A DNA stretch of 64,000 bases from DATFXM01 sp035315885 (GTDB lineage Bacteria > Acidobacteriota > Blastocatellia > UBA7656): positions 3,211-67,210 of the forward strand of contig DATFXM010000178.1 in NCBI GenBank assembly GCA_035315885.1, written 5' to 3'. Under the pieces are notes generated by a model. The model was not told the origin of the DNA. It ran no database searches and saw only the letters and a list, made by a program, of their open reading frames with translations. Positions 45,723-55,500 of the stretch are shown here, piece after piece. The position numbers and the translations under genes are program-made. Position 1 is the stretch's first letter. Every line of letters begins with the position of its first letter.

Positions 45723-46250
45723 CTATTCCCTTGCAGATCCGGTGCGTTCGGCTTCTCTCCTCTTGCCGAGATGCTGCGTTGTGTGCTCGCTCACGGCGGG
45801 CACTTCGCCGGCCAGCCAACGTCTCGGCGGGTCGTCGGACGCCAACACCGGGCCGGTGTTCTCCGCGATTCTGACTCTTGGCCCCGCGCCCCTCGTGCTT
45901 CTTTGAGACAGCAATCTGAAGGGGGTCGAGATCATCAGAATCAGGAACCGCAGAGGCAGCACGTTCCACATCAGTGAGAAGAGGATCAGATCGACGAACG
46001 TGGTTATAACGCCTTGACCAAGCACTTTCCAGGAATCGCCCACCCGTCCTTCGTCGATTCTGGCAGGGGCGTTTCTGAAAACGTGCTCGGCGTATCTTGC
46101 GATCAGTTGATCCAGCCCGGAGTCAATCTTGGTGAAGAAGTCGTCGCGGGTTCCGGTGAGAGCCCTCGAAACGACTTCGAGGTTCGTGCCGCAGGATGCA
46201 CAGAATTTGGTTTCCAGCGAGGCGTCTCTTCCACAGCTTGGGCAAAACAT
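45723..46250 (-). CDS. Zinc-ribbon membrane protein
   Basis: 175 aa. Starts MFCPSCGRDASLETKFCASCGTNLE, a four-Cys zinc ribbon, then a helical linker and one hydrophobic segment (VITTFVDLILFSLMWNVLPLRFLILMIS). The Arg/Pro-rich tail looks unstructured. Paralogue of the protein at 51985-52401, on the other side of the tRNA-Glu segment. Function unknown; such ribbons often serve assembly or sensing. Confidence 0.75.
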   Translation of the reverse strand: MFCPSCGRDASLETKFCASCGTNLEVVSRALTGTRDDFFTKIDSGLDQLIARYAEHVFRNAPARIDEGRVGDSWKVLGQGVITTFVDLILFSLMWNVLPLRFLILMISTPFRLLSQRSTRGAGPRVRIAENTGPVLASDDPPRRWLAGEVPAVSEHTTQHLGKRREAERTGSARE

Positions 46251-46709
46251 TACGCCAGCCTCCTGATCAGGTGATTCCCAGCCTACACAGTCCTACACGA
46301 AACTTTGCCCGGAGTTCGTAGCATAAACTCGGACTGCGAGATTATAAAGACGATGGAGGGGGTGTGGAGCGAATGGGCGAAGAGTCGACGGAAGACGTGG
46401 AGACGCGGTGACACGGTGACGCGGAGACCGGGTGATTCGCAGCGAAGGGGCGAATGGGCGACGTAAGACTCGGAGACGCGGACGCAGGACAACGACGCAT
46501 TAAGTTCTAAGCGGTTTTACAGCTACCAGCTCTCCGCGTCTCCCCTTCGCCCATTCGATTCGCTCCGAATCTCCGCGTCTCCGCGAATTGCTAGGTCGGG
46601 CTGTCTTGCCTTCAAAGAAAGCTTCAGTTAGTATCCCCTATTTGCTGGATGAGGTCTGGGCGCCTCTGACGGCACCCGCGTACGGATGAGCCGTAGCGGA
46701 ACCCTCATC
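46251..46709. other. Spacer upstream of tRNA-Glu, mostly repeat
   Basis: Contains the palindromic repeat at 46366-46591. No gene seen. Confidence 0.6.
46366..46591. repeat. GGCGAAGGGG/CGCGGAGA palindromic element, copy 3
   Basis: GGAGCGAATGGGCGAAG, several GGAGACGCGG and GTGACGCGGAG units on the left; CTCCGCGTCTCCCCTTCGCC, CATTCGATTCGCTCC and CTCCGCGTCTCCGCG on the right. Larger and more rearranged than copies 1 and 2. Confidence 0.7.
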
Positions 46710-46785
46710 GACTCGTTCGTCTAGGGGCCTAGGACACCGCCCTTTCACGGCGGTAACACGGGTTCAAATCCCGTACGAGTCACCA
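46710..46785 (+). tRNA. tRNA-Glu (TTC anticodon)
   Basis: Acceptor GACTCGT/ACGAGTC, anticodon stem CCGCC/GGCGG with loop CTTTCAC (anticodon TTC at 46744-46746), T-arm ACGGGTTCAAATCCCGT. CCA is encoded. Its last 21 bases recur exactly at 51849-51869. Confidence 0.96.
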
Positions 46786-46966
46786 TTCTCTTTCAATCAT
46801 TGGAAGCATTCGTCGCCGCGAGAGCCTCCGGCGCGGTAACGTCTTGGTCACGCACTTGCCCAAATCCGCGTCCAATCGGCCTACGGCCTCGGCGAGCTGA
46901 CAATTCACTCATCCCCCGGGCCTCGGGAACAACGATCGAGTTGATGGTGCCATTCAGGAAGCGATA

Positions 46967-47380
46967 GCATACTTGTGCTATTGTTTGCTCGAAGCCATCA
47001 ACGAGGCTCACAACGGCGGCGCTCCGATGTCTCCGGAGATCGCCCGGAAAGTCGTTACGCTCTTTCAAAAGACCGGCCCCGTGGAAAAAGTTAACGAGGC
47101 CCTCACGCCACAAGAAGTGCGGCTGCTCAAACTGCTGTCAGAAGCGTACAGCTACCAGGGAGCTGCCGAACGACTCAATATAAGCGTCAACACCGTGCGA
47201 GACTACATACGCAGCATCTACGAAAAGCTGCATGTTCATTCCAAATCAGAGGCGGTAAACCAAAGCTCTTCGCAGCCGGATCATTTGACGGCATCTAGTC
47301 TCTCCGCTTTTCAAACAAAAAATACGCATAAGCGTGCTATGCCACTCGGCCCGCTACCGCAGTATGCTCGCTGCTCGTAA
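46967..47380 (+). pseudogene. Truncated NarL/FixJ-type response regulator
   Basis: The reading frame enters in mid-protein (AYL...LLEAINEAHNGGAPMSPEIARKVV), which is the end of a receiver domain linker, and continues through an intact LuxR helix-turn-helix (LTPQEVRLLKLLSEAYSYQGAAERLNISVNTVRDYIRSIYEKLHVHSKSEAV). The receiver domain with its phospho-Asp is missing and the C-terminal 40 residues are unlike the family. A TTG at 46973 could allow an HTH-only protein to be made, but truncation just inside the island border favours a remnant. Confidence 0.7.
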
Positions 47381-47605
47381 CAAGCGGCGCCACCCTCAAG
47401 ACAGCCGCCGGGCGCACAGCGGCTTCTCTCAAAGATGAATAGAACCCGCGCGGGAGTAGCCCGCGCATGAAGGCTGGATTCAACCAGCTAAAGCCCGGCG
47501 TTGAACTGGGCCAGGATCGGAACCGAATCCTCACAAGGTTCCTTCACACTTATGATGGCGATTCTAATTTACGCAAGAGTCAGAACAACCTCGAGGGAAG
47601 CCACT

Positions 47606-49798
47606 ATGCAAACACTATCCCGACTAGCAATCAGTTTCCTTTTGATTTTTTCTGTTTTGAGGGCCGCGGTAGCACAAGAAGGCGGGTTGCGAGCCGTCCA
47701 ACATCCTGATGTGACTGTCACCTCATCCGCACTAGGCGGGCGCGTACGTTTCACTGCTCCGTCGTCAGTCGTGCAGATCCGACTCGAGATTTACAACTCA
47801 GCCGGCAGGAAACTCTTCGACAACGAGGTGCGTGGTGGCAACGTGCTCGACTGGCACTTGCAGGACGGACAAGCTCAAGCGCTCACAGACGACAGTTACT
47901 TGTGTGCAGTCACAGTCAAGAGTGTTTCAGGAAAGCTCACGCAGAGGATTGGTACGGTGAAGGTGGAGAAGTCATCCGCGACTGTGCAGCCGGTCGATGC
48001 TGCACAGCTCACAGCGCAGCAGGCACAAGCTATCGGCCCTCTAGAAGAGGATGCGTCGCTGACTGTGATGAAGGAGGACGACAATCAAACTGCCACAGTC
48101 ATCGCGCATAACGGAGAAGAGGGACAGATCACCAGAGGGAAAGGGGCGTTGTCGTTTCGTGTAGGAGATTTCTTCAGCGGCAAAGACAGCGAGCAGATGA
48201 GGCTGACAGCAGAAGGGAATCTGGGGATTGGTGAGTCAAACCCGCAGGCGAAGCTGGATGTGGCGGGACGAATTCGATCGAGCGAAGGAATTATTTTTCC
48301 AGATGGTTCGATCCAGCTCTCTGCCGCGAGAAAGACTCTAGGGGCGCCAAGCCTCAAACCTGGTCAGTCTGGCAAACCGGGCCAGGAGAACTTCGAGCCG
48401 CAGACATCGGGCACCGGCACACAGGACAAGCTGGCGAAGTGGACAGACAACGCGGGAACGCTGGGAAACTCGATAGTCAGCGATACCGGCTTTCTGACAA
48501 TAGACAGCAGCAGCAATCCGCAACCACCCGGCTTTGGGACGTTGATCATTGAGGGCAGCGCAAACAAGGAGCGCATAGAGTTGCGGAGCGCGGGCGCTGT
48601 GCCTGGTCCGGCGCTGCAGGGGAAAGGATTTGGGGGGACGATTGGTGTGCCGACTGCGACGTTGGCGAACTCGGACTTGTTCATCATCGGAGGATCGGGT
48701 CACAACGGGAGCGGTTTGGTGCCGTTCAATGCGGGGACGATCAAGATCAAGGCTGAGCAGAACTGGACGCCGTCGGCTAATGGTTCATATATCAACTTTG
48801 AGACGACGCCTTCTGGGCTTCCAACCGCCGCGCGCACCGAGCGCATGAGGATCACCGGTGCAGGCGATGTCGGCATCGGAACGATAAATCCGCTGCAGAA
48901 GTTGCACCTCGATGGATTGAATTCACGCCTGCGGTTGCATTCGACGCAGAGCGATTTGTGGACCGTGACAGAATACGCTACCGACGCGCGCGAGTGGCAC
49001 ACGGGCGTCGGCGGTTCGACAGTTTTCAATGACCTCAACAACAAGTATTACATTGGTGATTTCACGGCGGGACAAGTGCGGATGGTGGTGGATCCAAACG
49101 GAAGAGTCGGAATCGGCACAACCTCGCCAGGCGCGAAGCTGATGGTTGATGCGTCCGAGCCTTTCGGTATCTGGGGACGCAACAGCGGGACCCTGGGCAT
49201 TGGTGTGTTTGGCTCCAGCACTAAGTACAAAGGTGTTTACGGCGTAGCCGATCTCGACGATGGAGTATTCGGCACAAGCAACAAGAACGGGATGCACGGT
49301 CGGACGGCGAGCGGTGGAGACAGCGGAGTCTGGGGTGAGAACACCGGCAGTGGCTTCGGAGTAGCCGGCTCCAGCGTGAACGGCATTGGTGTGATCGGCG
49401 ATACCACAAACGGCTTTGCGATGCAGGCGAGAGGAAATACCGTCCAGGACAGGGACAAAGGCGGGTGGGTCAAGGCGATGGCATATGTGGACGGCCTGGT
49501 CGGTCCAGGAGACGGGATCATTCGTTGTTACAACTCACAGGCATCGGGAAGCAACGTCTCCACAGCCCCGTGCGGACTCACCTACACCAGAGCAGGAGTT
49601 GGACATTATGTCATTGATTTCGGCTTTCCAGTTAACGACCGCTTTATTCACATTACGCCTGTCACCGTCCTTTCTACCTGTGTGATGTCGATGCGCATAG
49701 ACCCTAACTCTGTTACTGCGAATCAGGTGAGAGTTCATTCAACATGTGCTGACACAGGCAATGATACGAATAGCAGTTTCTACATCTCCGTATTCTAG
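47606..49798 (+). CDS. Exported tail-fibre-like repeat protein
   Basis: 730 aa from ATG 47606 with GAGGGAAG upstream (an ORF 35 residues longer starts before any signal peptide). Signal peptide MQTLSRLAISFLLIFSVLRAAVAQ. Residues about 28-125 form a beta-sandwich (VVQIRLEIYNSAGRKLFDN). The rest carries repeated collar motifs: LGIGESNPQAKLDVAGRIRS, GIIFPDGSIQLSA, VGIGTINPLQKLHLDG, VGIGTTSPGAKLMVD, then Gly-rich GIWGRNSG/GVFGSSTK/GVYGVAD units and a C-terminal globular part. Similar phage-fibre-derived proteins are exported in soil bacteria and may be adhesins. It shares this design with the protein at 61137-62840. Confidence 0.75.
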   Translation: MQTLSRLAISFLLIFSVLRAAVAQEGGLRAVQHPDVTVTSSALGGRVRFTAPSSVVQIRLEIYNSAGRKLFDNEVRGGNVLDWHLQDGQAQALTDDSYLCAVTVKSVSGKLTQRIGTVKVEKSSATVQPVDAAQLTAQQAQAIGPLEEDASLTVMKEDDNQTATVIAHNGEEGQITRGKGALSFRVGDFFSGKDSEQMRLTAEGNLGIGESNPQAKLDVAGRIRSSEGIIFPDGSIQLSAARKTLGAPSLKPGQSGKPGQENFEPQTSGTGTQDKLAKWTDNAGTLGNSIVSDTGFLTIDSSSNPQPPGFGTLIIEGSANKERIELRSAGAVPGPALQGKGFGGTIGVPTATLANSDLFIIGGSGHNGSGLVPFNAGTIKIKAEQNWTPSANGSYINFETTPSGLPTAARTERMRITGAGDVGIGTINPLQKLHLDGLNSRLRLHSTQSDLWTVTEYATDAREWHTGVGGSTVFNDLNNKYYIGDFTAGQVRMVVDPNGRVGIGTTSPGAKLMVDASEPFGIWGRNSGTLGIGVFGSSTKYKGVYGVADLDDGVFGTSNKNGMHGRTASGGDSGVWGENTGSGFGVAGSSVNGIGVIGDTTNGFAMQARGNTVQDRDKGGWVKAMAYVDGLVGPGDGIIRCYNSQASGSNVSTAPCGLTYTRAGVGHYVIDFGFPVNDRFIHITPVTVLSTCVMSMRIDPNSVTANQVRVHSTCADTGNDTNSSFYISVF

Positions 49799-49904
49799 TC
49801 ACTGTGCCACCTTCAAGATGGAAGTCAAACGCCTGTATGAGTAGTCCCCACAATAGGCGCTCGCACGCTGAAGACAAAACTGCTCACAAAGAAAGGAAGA
49901 CGGA

Positions 49905-50999
49905 ATGAACACCCTAAAACATCACGCGCCTGGTGCGTCTCACCTGGAAAGCCAAAGGGCGAGTGAGCGGGTTTTCAACCAGGCGTCTCGCGCGCGTGGA
50001 TTCACAATCACTGAGTTGCTGGTTGTTATTGCAATCATCGCCATCCTGGTGGGCCTGCTGCTTCCCGCCGTGCAGGCGCAGCGCGAGTTGGAGAACAGGA
50101 TCGCGGTCCAAAATGGCCTTCGATCAATCTGTTGCGCCGCACATGAGTTCCGCGAACAGAACGGTCGGTTTCCTGTGTCTTTCGCCGAGCTCATTCGCTT
50201 TTGCGAAGACCAACTCCCGGTCCTCCGAACCGATTGTTGTGCAAATGTTCTGGTATTCGCGAAGAGAGGGCTCGCACAGGGCGCCCTGTTGGGCTACATC
50301 TTCACCATAGCAGAAGCCAGTGAATCCAACTGGAAGTTGCTGGCCGTGCCCGCCAGTCCCGGCAAGACTGGATCGATTGGTTTGATGATAGATCAAGACA
50401 GCAATGTTAGCAGTTTTCCCATCCCTGGCGCGGACGTGATAAAAAAACGAATGTTCACCAGAATCCTCGCCAAGGGCGCTGAGGCGGTGACCGAATTGTT
50501 CAGCTCGAACGACGTCGGGCCGTCTGCCATTCCTCTCGCTCGAGACTTTGTCAGGTCTCGGGACACCCTCCCGATCGTTTTCAGCGCGCTGGATTCCAAC
50601 GGCGACGAAGTGGTGACTCCGCAAGAGATTCTCAGTCGTGGACCGGGCCCGGGTGGGTTTATTGATTTCATCAAAGAAGAGATGGAATTTGGCGCTGGCA
50701 ACGAAGACGTTGACTCGCTGCCGGGCGTCTCCTTATCTAACCTCCAAGACAACGCTTCTGACCCGTTCTTTTCGTACGAAGGTCTTTGCCGACTTACCCA
50801 ACTCGTCGTTCGACACCAGGGAGTCGCGCACTCATTGTGTGTCAAGTTAGAGGCTGCCGAAGCGGCCGAGTCTCGGGGCAATGCGCGAGCGAAAGCAGGG
50901 GCGCTGAACGCCTACCGGAACGAAGTCTCGGCACATAGGGGCGAAATCCTGTCCGACCGAGAGGCAACGATCCTCACGACACTCTCTGAAACCCTGTAG
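49905..50999 (+). CDS. Pseudopilin-like protein with EF-hand motif
   Basis: 364 aa, AAAGGAAGA before ATG 49905. After a 32-residue leader comes RGFTITELLVVIAIIAILVG, a type IV prepilin cleavage/methylation motif (cleavage after Gly33, Glu at +5) with a membrane helix. The remainder is a large domain with many Cys and a calcium-type loop DSNGDEVVTPQEI (near residue 228). No pilus biogenesis gene is nearby. Probably a minor pseudopilin or prepilin-anchored surface protein. It follows the tail-fibre-like gene on the same strand with a 106-bp gap. Confidence 0.75.
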   Translation: MNTLKHHAPGASHLESQRASERVFNQASRARGFTITELLVVIAIIAILVGLLLPAVQAQRELENRIAVQNGLRSICCAAHEFREQNGRFPVSFAELIRFCEDQLPVLRTDCCANVLVFAKRGLAQGALLGYIFTIAEASESNWKLLAVPASPGKTGSIGLMIDQDSNVSSFPIPGADVIKKRMFTRILAKGAEAVTELFSSNDVGPSAIPLARDFVRSRDTLPIVFSALDSNGDEVVTPQEILSRGPGPGGFIDFIKEEMEFGAGNEDVDSLPGVSLSNLQDNASDPFFSYEGLCRLTQLVVRHQGVAHSLCVKLEAAEAAESRGNARAKAGALNAYRNEVSAHRGEILSDREATILTTLSETL

Positions 51000-51260
51000 A
51001 CCCACTCTTAATCGGCAGTCGGGGCGACGGATTCATTCGCGCCGCCTGCGGTACTGATGAGGGTCCAATGAAAAAGAAACTACCGTTGAGGGCAGGATTA
51101 ATCTCCGGGTTGCGTGTGTAGGATTCGTTTTGCGCGGCCCGTGTCGATGTCACGCAGGCGCTGCGATCAGAGTAATCCGGCAACTCTACTGGTGACGTCA
51201 TCCACAATCATTTACTCTTCGAATTGGTACGGTGAGAGTAACTTAGGCGTGAATAGGAAG

Positions 51261-51608
51261 TTATTGGATCCCTGCTCCTACTACAACAAACCCACCCCAA
51301 TAAAATGGATGATGATACTCGGGCTTACGCATCAACTTGAGAGATGCTTCGCGTAACGACTCGGCGACGTTCATCGGTTTATGACTGGCGAGAGTAGCGC
51401 GCGTTAATTGCCGGTGGAACTCGACCATCAGCTCGGTGGTGCCTGCAGAGTCTACTTTCCACTGGCTTACGACGACGGTCGGGCAGCCGGCGACAAACAA
51501 CGCCCACGACATCCCGATCACTCCTTCGCCAGCCGCAGCACGACCGAGAGCGGTCTCGCAAGCCGATAGCACTACTAGATCAGCTTCACTATTTAAAGTA
51601 ACCTCTGC
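51261..51608 (-). pseudogene. C-terminal fragment of a CHAT-domain (caspase-like) protein
   Basis: The frame encodes SEADLVVLSACETALGRAAAGEG with the catalytic Cys, then GMSWALFVAGCPTVVVSQWKV and FYWGGFVVVGAGIQ, the typical end of TPR-CHAT proteins. The catalytic His part and all TPRs are missing. The frame runs on to 51749, but those residues are not CHAT-like and overlap an oppositely oriented fragment. A truncated remnant inside the island. Confidence 0.8.
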
Positions 51609-51612
51609 GGTT

Positions 51613-51804
51613 GTGCTCTGTTTCATCCTGGCCGTTTCGATGGCCGCTCGCACGCAGAGCACAATCCCGCCGCCGGACCCTGAAAGGCCGGTGCTGTTTG
51701 GCATCCTCGGCATCACTCGAGGGCAGACCGCTCGAATCAACGTGACCAATGTCGGCCGTACGCAACCTCCACTAGAGAGCGTGATTTACGCGGCTAACCC
51801 CTAA
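51613..51804 (+). pseudogene. N-terminal fragment of a secreted protein
   Basis: Reads VVLCFILAVSMAARTQS (signal-peptide core) and then PPPDPERPVLFGILGITRGQTARINVTNVG before a stop. This resembles the start of exported proteins common in this type of genome, but there is no good start codon and the body is missing. It abuts the CHAT fragment in opposite orientation, marking a recombination junction. Confidence 0.55.
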
Positions 51805-51826
51805 AAACAAAACCGCCGGAAAGGGA

Positions 51827-51869
51827 CTTTCACGACGGCAAAACGGGTCAAATCCCGTACGAGTCACCA
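51827..51869 (+). other. Degraded 3' fragment of tRNA-Glu (candidate attachment site)
   Basis: Matches tRNA-Glu from the anticodon loop to CCA with about four substitutions and one deletion; the final 21 bases are identical to 46765-46785. The 5' half is absent. Same orientation as the intact tRNA. Confidence 0.8.
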
Positions 51870-51984
51870 CTCCACTGCCTGAGAGCCGAGTTGCGAGTAC
51901 TCCTGGAGCAACCAGTTGAACATTCCGCTTGCCGGAAGTCGTATTACCAGACACGGTAAGCGTTTCTTAGGTGGAGGCGGTCTT

Positions 51985-52401
51985 ATGTTTTGTCCGACGT
52001 GCGCTGCAAACAACCCGGAAGACACCAATTTCTGCCGGGCCTGCGGTGCCAGTCTCGAAGCGGTCGCTCTAGCGCTCTCGGGCCAGTTGCCAATCACCGA
52101 CAAACCCGCGCCAACTCCCGCCGACAAGTGGGCGACGCTTCGAAGCAGGGCCATCAATCGTCTCGCACAGGGCGCCATTCTGACTGTCTCCTCGTTGCTG
52201 GTTGGGTTGGCGCTTGGTCTCTTTTGGAAGAACAAAGACTGGATGATCATTTGGTTGATCTTCTTTGGCTGGGTTGGCGGCTGGGGAGTAATTCAACTCG
52301 CTTTAGGTCTTGGAGGGTTACTGGAATCAAAACTCATGTTGAGACACCTCAATGCGTCTAGTGCACCTTCGGGTGCCACCACCCGCACGCTTTCCGAGTA
52401 G
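51985..52401 (+). CDS. Zinc-ribbon membrane protein (paralogue)
   Basis: 138 aa from ATG 51985 with GGTGGAGG upstream (a frame 23 residues longer is rejected). MFCPTCAANNPEDTNFCRACGASLEAVALALSG is a four-Cys ribbon plus helix, followed by two hydrophobic segments (AILTVSSLLVGLALGLFW, MIIWLIFFGWVGGWGVIQLAL). Same design and N terminus as the protein at 45723-46250. Function unknown. Confidence 0.75.
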   Translation: MFCPTCAANNPEDTNFCRACGASLEAVALALSGQLPITDKPAPTPADKWATLRSRAINRLAQGAILTVSSLLVGLALGLFWKNKDWMIIWLIFFGWVGGWGVIQLALGLGGLLESKLMLRHLNASSAPSGATTRTLSE

Positions 52402-52438
52402 AAGAGAGTTAGTTGCGTCCCGCAATGCCCAACCAGGT

Positions 52439-52541
52439 AAGACTGGTTTCACATAAAGGCCGCAAAGGTTCGCAAAGAGCGCAGAGCCTGGAAGCCTTGC
52501 GCTCTTTGCGAACCTTTTGCGGCTTTGCGTAAACCGGTCTT
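52439..52541. repeat. GCAAAG-type palindromic element, copy 2
   Basis: AAGACTGGTTTCAC and GGTTCGCAAAGAGCGC on the left pair with GCGCTCTTTGCGAACC and GTAAACCGGTCTT on the right. It occupies the gap between convergent genes and ends with CTTACTTAATCG, as does copy 3. Confidence 0.85.
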
Positions 52542-52580
52542 ACTTAATCGCACATCCTTAATCGCATATCGACGACTGCT

Positions 52581-55500
52581 CTACTTGCTCGCAACCACCA
52601 TCTCGACCGGTCTCGTCTTGTTCTCGATCGACGGATTGTAATACTCGTAAACCCGCGACGAGAAGGTCTGCGCTCGCACTGGAAACTTGGCTCGCAGCTT
52701 GAATGAGAACTCCACCCTTTGCCGAGGATTCAAACCGTCGAAGTACAGAATCACCTGCTTTGCAGTTATCGTGAACTTCTCGAGCCTGCCTCCGCTCTTG
52801 CCCTTCGACGAGTCAACCAGCGATTCAAAGTCATCGCCGGACGGCTCAAATCCCGGAGGTATCCCAAGGTCGACCATGATCATCTTCGCCGTAGCCGCAG
52901 TGTTGTTCTGCACACGAACTTTTGCCGTTGCAGTTTCGTCCTGAGCCAGGCGGGTCCGATCGTAGCTAACATCGATCGATAGCGGCTCCTGCGGACCTGG
53001 ACCGGCGCGCCTGATCCACGGTGTGTAGTAGCGGCCGACGATCTGGTACTGCATGCTGCCGCGCCCTTCAAACGTAAGCCCGACCTGGTGCGCACCTTGA
53101 TGCGTGTACGCCTTGAGGTCCAGCACTCGCAGCAGGTCATTTGAATCTCGATCGATTTGAATTCGCTCGACCTGCTTTCCGTCAACGGTCACTGCCACCG
53201 TACCTGCGGTGTCCGCATTCGTGCCTCGTGTGAATGACAAAAGAAACGCCCTCAGCGCGAGGATAGTTGCTTGCGTTGTCTGCCAGTTTCCAAAGGCGTC
53301 TTTCTTCTGCGTCAGATAGTCCAGCGCCTTCTTAGCTAGTCCGCTCTTCTGGCCCGACTTCAACAGCGCCTGCGCGGCCATCGCCGTAGTTTCGAGATCC
53401 GCCGAATCGTTTTTCGCCGAAGTCGGCGTCTCGCCATCCTGTTTCCAGTATGCAGTCGTCGCGGATTCAACCGCCTTCGCCGCAAGCGCATTGATCGATT
53501 GATCGATCCATGCTTTGTCCTTGCCGAAGTCGGTGGCAAAGTTTGAAACCACCGCCACCGTGTACGCGTCTTCTTTTCCCGTCAGGTGAGAAGCGACGAA
53601 CTGCTTTGCGCGCTCGAGCGCTTCGCCCTGATACCCGCTGCTTGCGAGCGACCATCCGATATACGCGGTGATTCTCAGGACATCGCTGTTGTAGTGAGTT
53701 GTGGCACCCTCGTTGATAAATGACGTATCCGGTTTGAAGCTGCCGTCCGGCTGTTGCTGTCCCGCAAGCCACGCCTGTGTTCGCTGTATCAGGCGCGGAT
53801 CGACTTCGTGAATCCTCGACATGTCCGAGAACTCCATCAAGCCGTACGCGGTCAGTATCTTGTTCGCCGGCGCTTCGCCGAACCAGGAAAAGCCGCCGCC
53901 CTTCACCTCGAACGTGACAAGCCGTTGATAGCCGAGTGAGATGTACCCTTCGGCTTTCGCCTGCACCTCGGGGGTCAGTTTCTTGCTGGTCTTCATGTAG
54001 TCCATCACCAGCACATCGGGGTAGGTTGATGAGGAAGTCTGCTCAAAGCAACCGCCAGGCATCCGGAGAATCGAGTCAAGTCCCTCGACAACTTGCGATA
54101 GCGCTCCGGGATAGAGCTTGACCAGGATCTTCGATGCATCGGCAATCGAATCCGGCGGGATGGTCACCTGCTTCGTCACCGCGCCTTCGAGCCGCTCGTT
54201 TATGACGATTGCGTGTTCTTCTCCATTCGGAAGGACATTGATCGTCCTCGAGATCGCATCGCCCGGTTGATCCGCGGGTGCGGCGTTCAATCGCGCGTTC
54301 ACCTGCAACGGCTGCTCGCCTATCTTCGTCGCTTTGATTCGAAAATAGGCTACGGTGACTTCGCCCGGTTTGACGTCAATCTGTCGCGAGGGTGTATCAC
54401 CATCCAGGGTAAACCATGGATCTTGTTTGATCTCGAGCGATACGCGCTGTTGGCTGTCCAGGTAGTTGTAGACTGCGACAGGAACAGAAACGGCATCCCC
54501 TTCGGTGATTGAAGTCGGCAGGTCCAGGTCGATGAAGAAGTCCTGAAACACCTTGACCGGCGCGGTTGCCGAACCGATTGCGCCTCGAACTGTGGACGCA
54601 AGCGACGTGATCCTCCACGTAGTGATCGAGTCCGCCAACGGGACGCGGATCGAAGCGCGACCCTGGCCATCAGTGATCAGGTTGGGATTCGTGTACAGAG
54701 TTTCCGGGAAGAAGCTTCGCACGCGCGGTTCTGCTCCGGCTTCGGCCGCGGCGGCTCCTTCAAGTTCAAACCCTCTTCCATTGATGGGCTTGTCGTCGCG
54801 CGACGCAGGTCCTGCCTTGGGAGGTTCTGGAGCAACACCCTGGCCGGCCCGTGCAGGGCTTCGACCAACCTCCCGCGCCTGCAGTTGCAGCATCTCTCTG
54901 TCGCCGTCCTTCTTTCTTGCGAAGTCTCCTTCAAATCTCATCCTACGATTCATGTAGACGGCTACAGTCACTGGAGAGGCGCCACGAGACTCGAGGGCTG
55001 AGTCTACGGTTGCCCGCGAACCGGCCTCGAGGGCTAACGTTCGATACGATGTAGAACGATAGCCTTCGTGCTCAAAGCCCAGACGATAGTTGCCCGGCGA
55101 AAGGTTCGCTATCGCAAACTGCCCCTGCGAATCGGCGTAAGCGTGTGCCGTGGAACCGCTGGAGAGCCGCTGCGCCGATATCACAGCTCCAACAATGGGA
55201 TTGCCCTTGTCGTCCTTGACGACTCCGGTGATTCCCGCGCGGCCGCCGGGGATCACTCCTCTGCTGAGAGACACGTGCCCGCGAAATTCGCCAGTCATCC
55301 TGGCGCCCGGATCGCGCTGTGCGTAACCAGGCACTTCAATGTCGTCCGAAGTCCCAAACCGTCCATCAGGACCCGCGGATCGAAAAACCAGATATGAGGC
55401 CCCCGCATCGACGATCTTTCCGTCCCCGGTGATCGGATTGCCCCAGGGATCCTCCAGCAGCTTTCTCTGTGAGGCTTCCTCGACGCTGAAGTCATGCAGG

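Larger units (their letters stand above)
46786..51869. mobile_element. Putative remnant island flanked by tRNA-Glu and its 3' fragment
   Basis: Begins at the end of intact tRNA-Glu and ends at a degraded copy of its 3' half, like attL/attR. Contents: truncated response regulator, tail-fibre-like exported protein, pseudopilin-like protein, CHAT fragment and secreted-protein fragment. No integrase, transposase or phage structural gene is recognisable, so mobility would be past. The boundary logic is inference. Confidence 0.45.

Noticed and set aside
46786..51869. Prophage
   Set aside because: The fibre-like protein has a signal peptide, and no capsid, terminase, portal or integrase gene is present.
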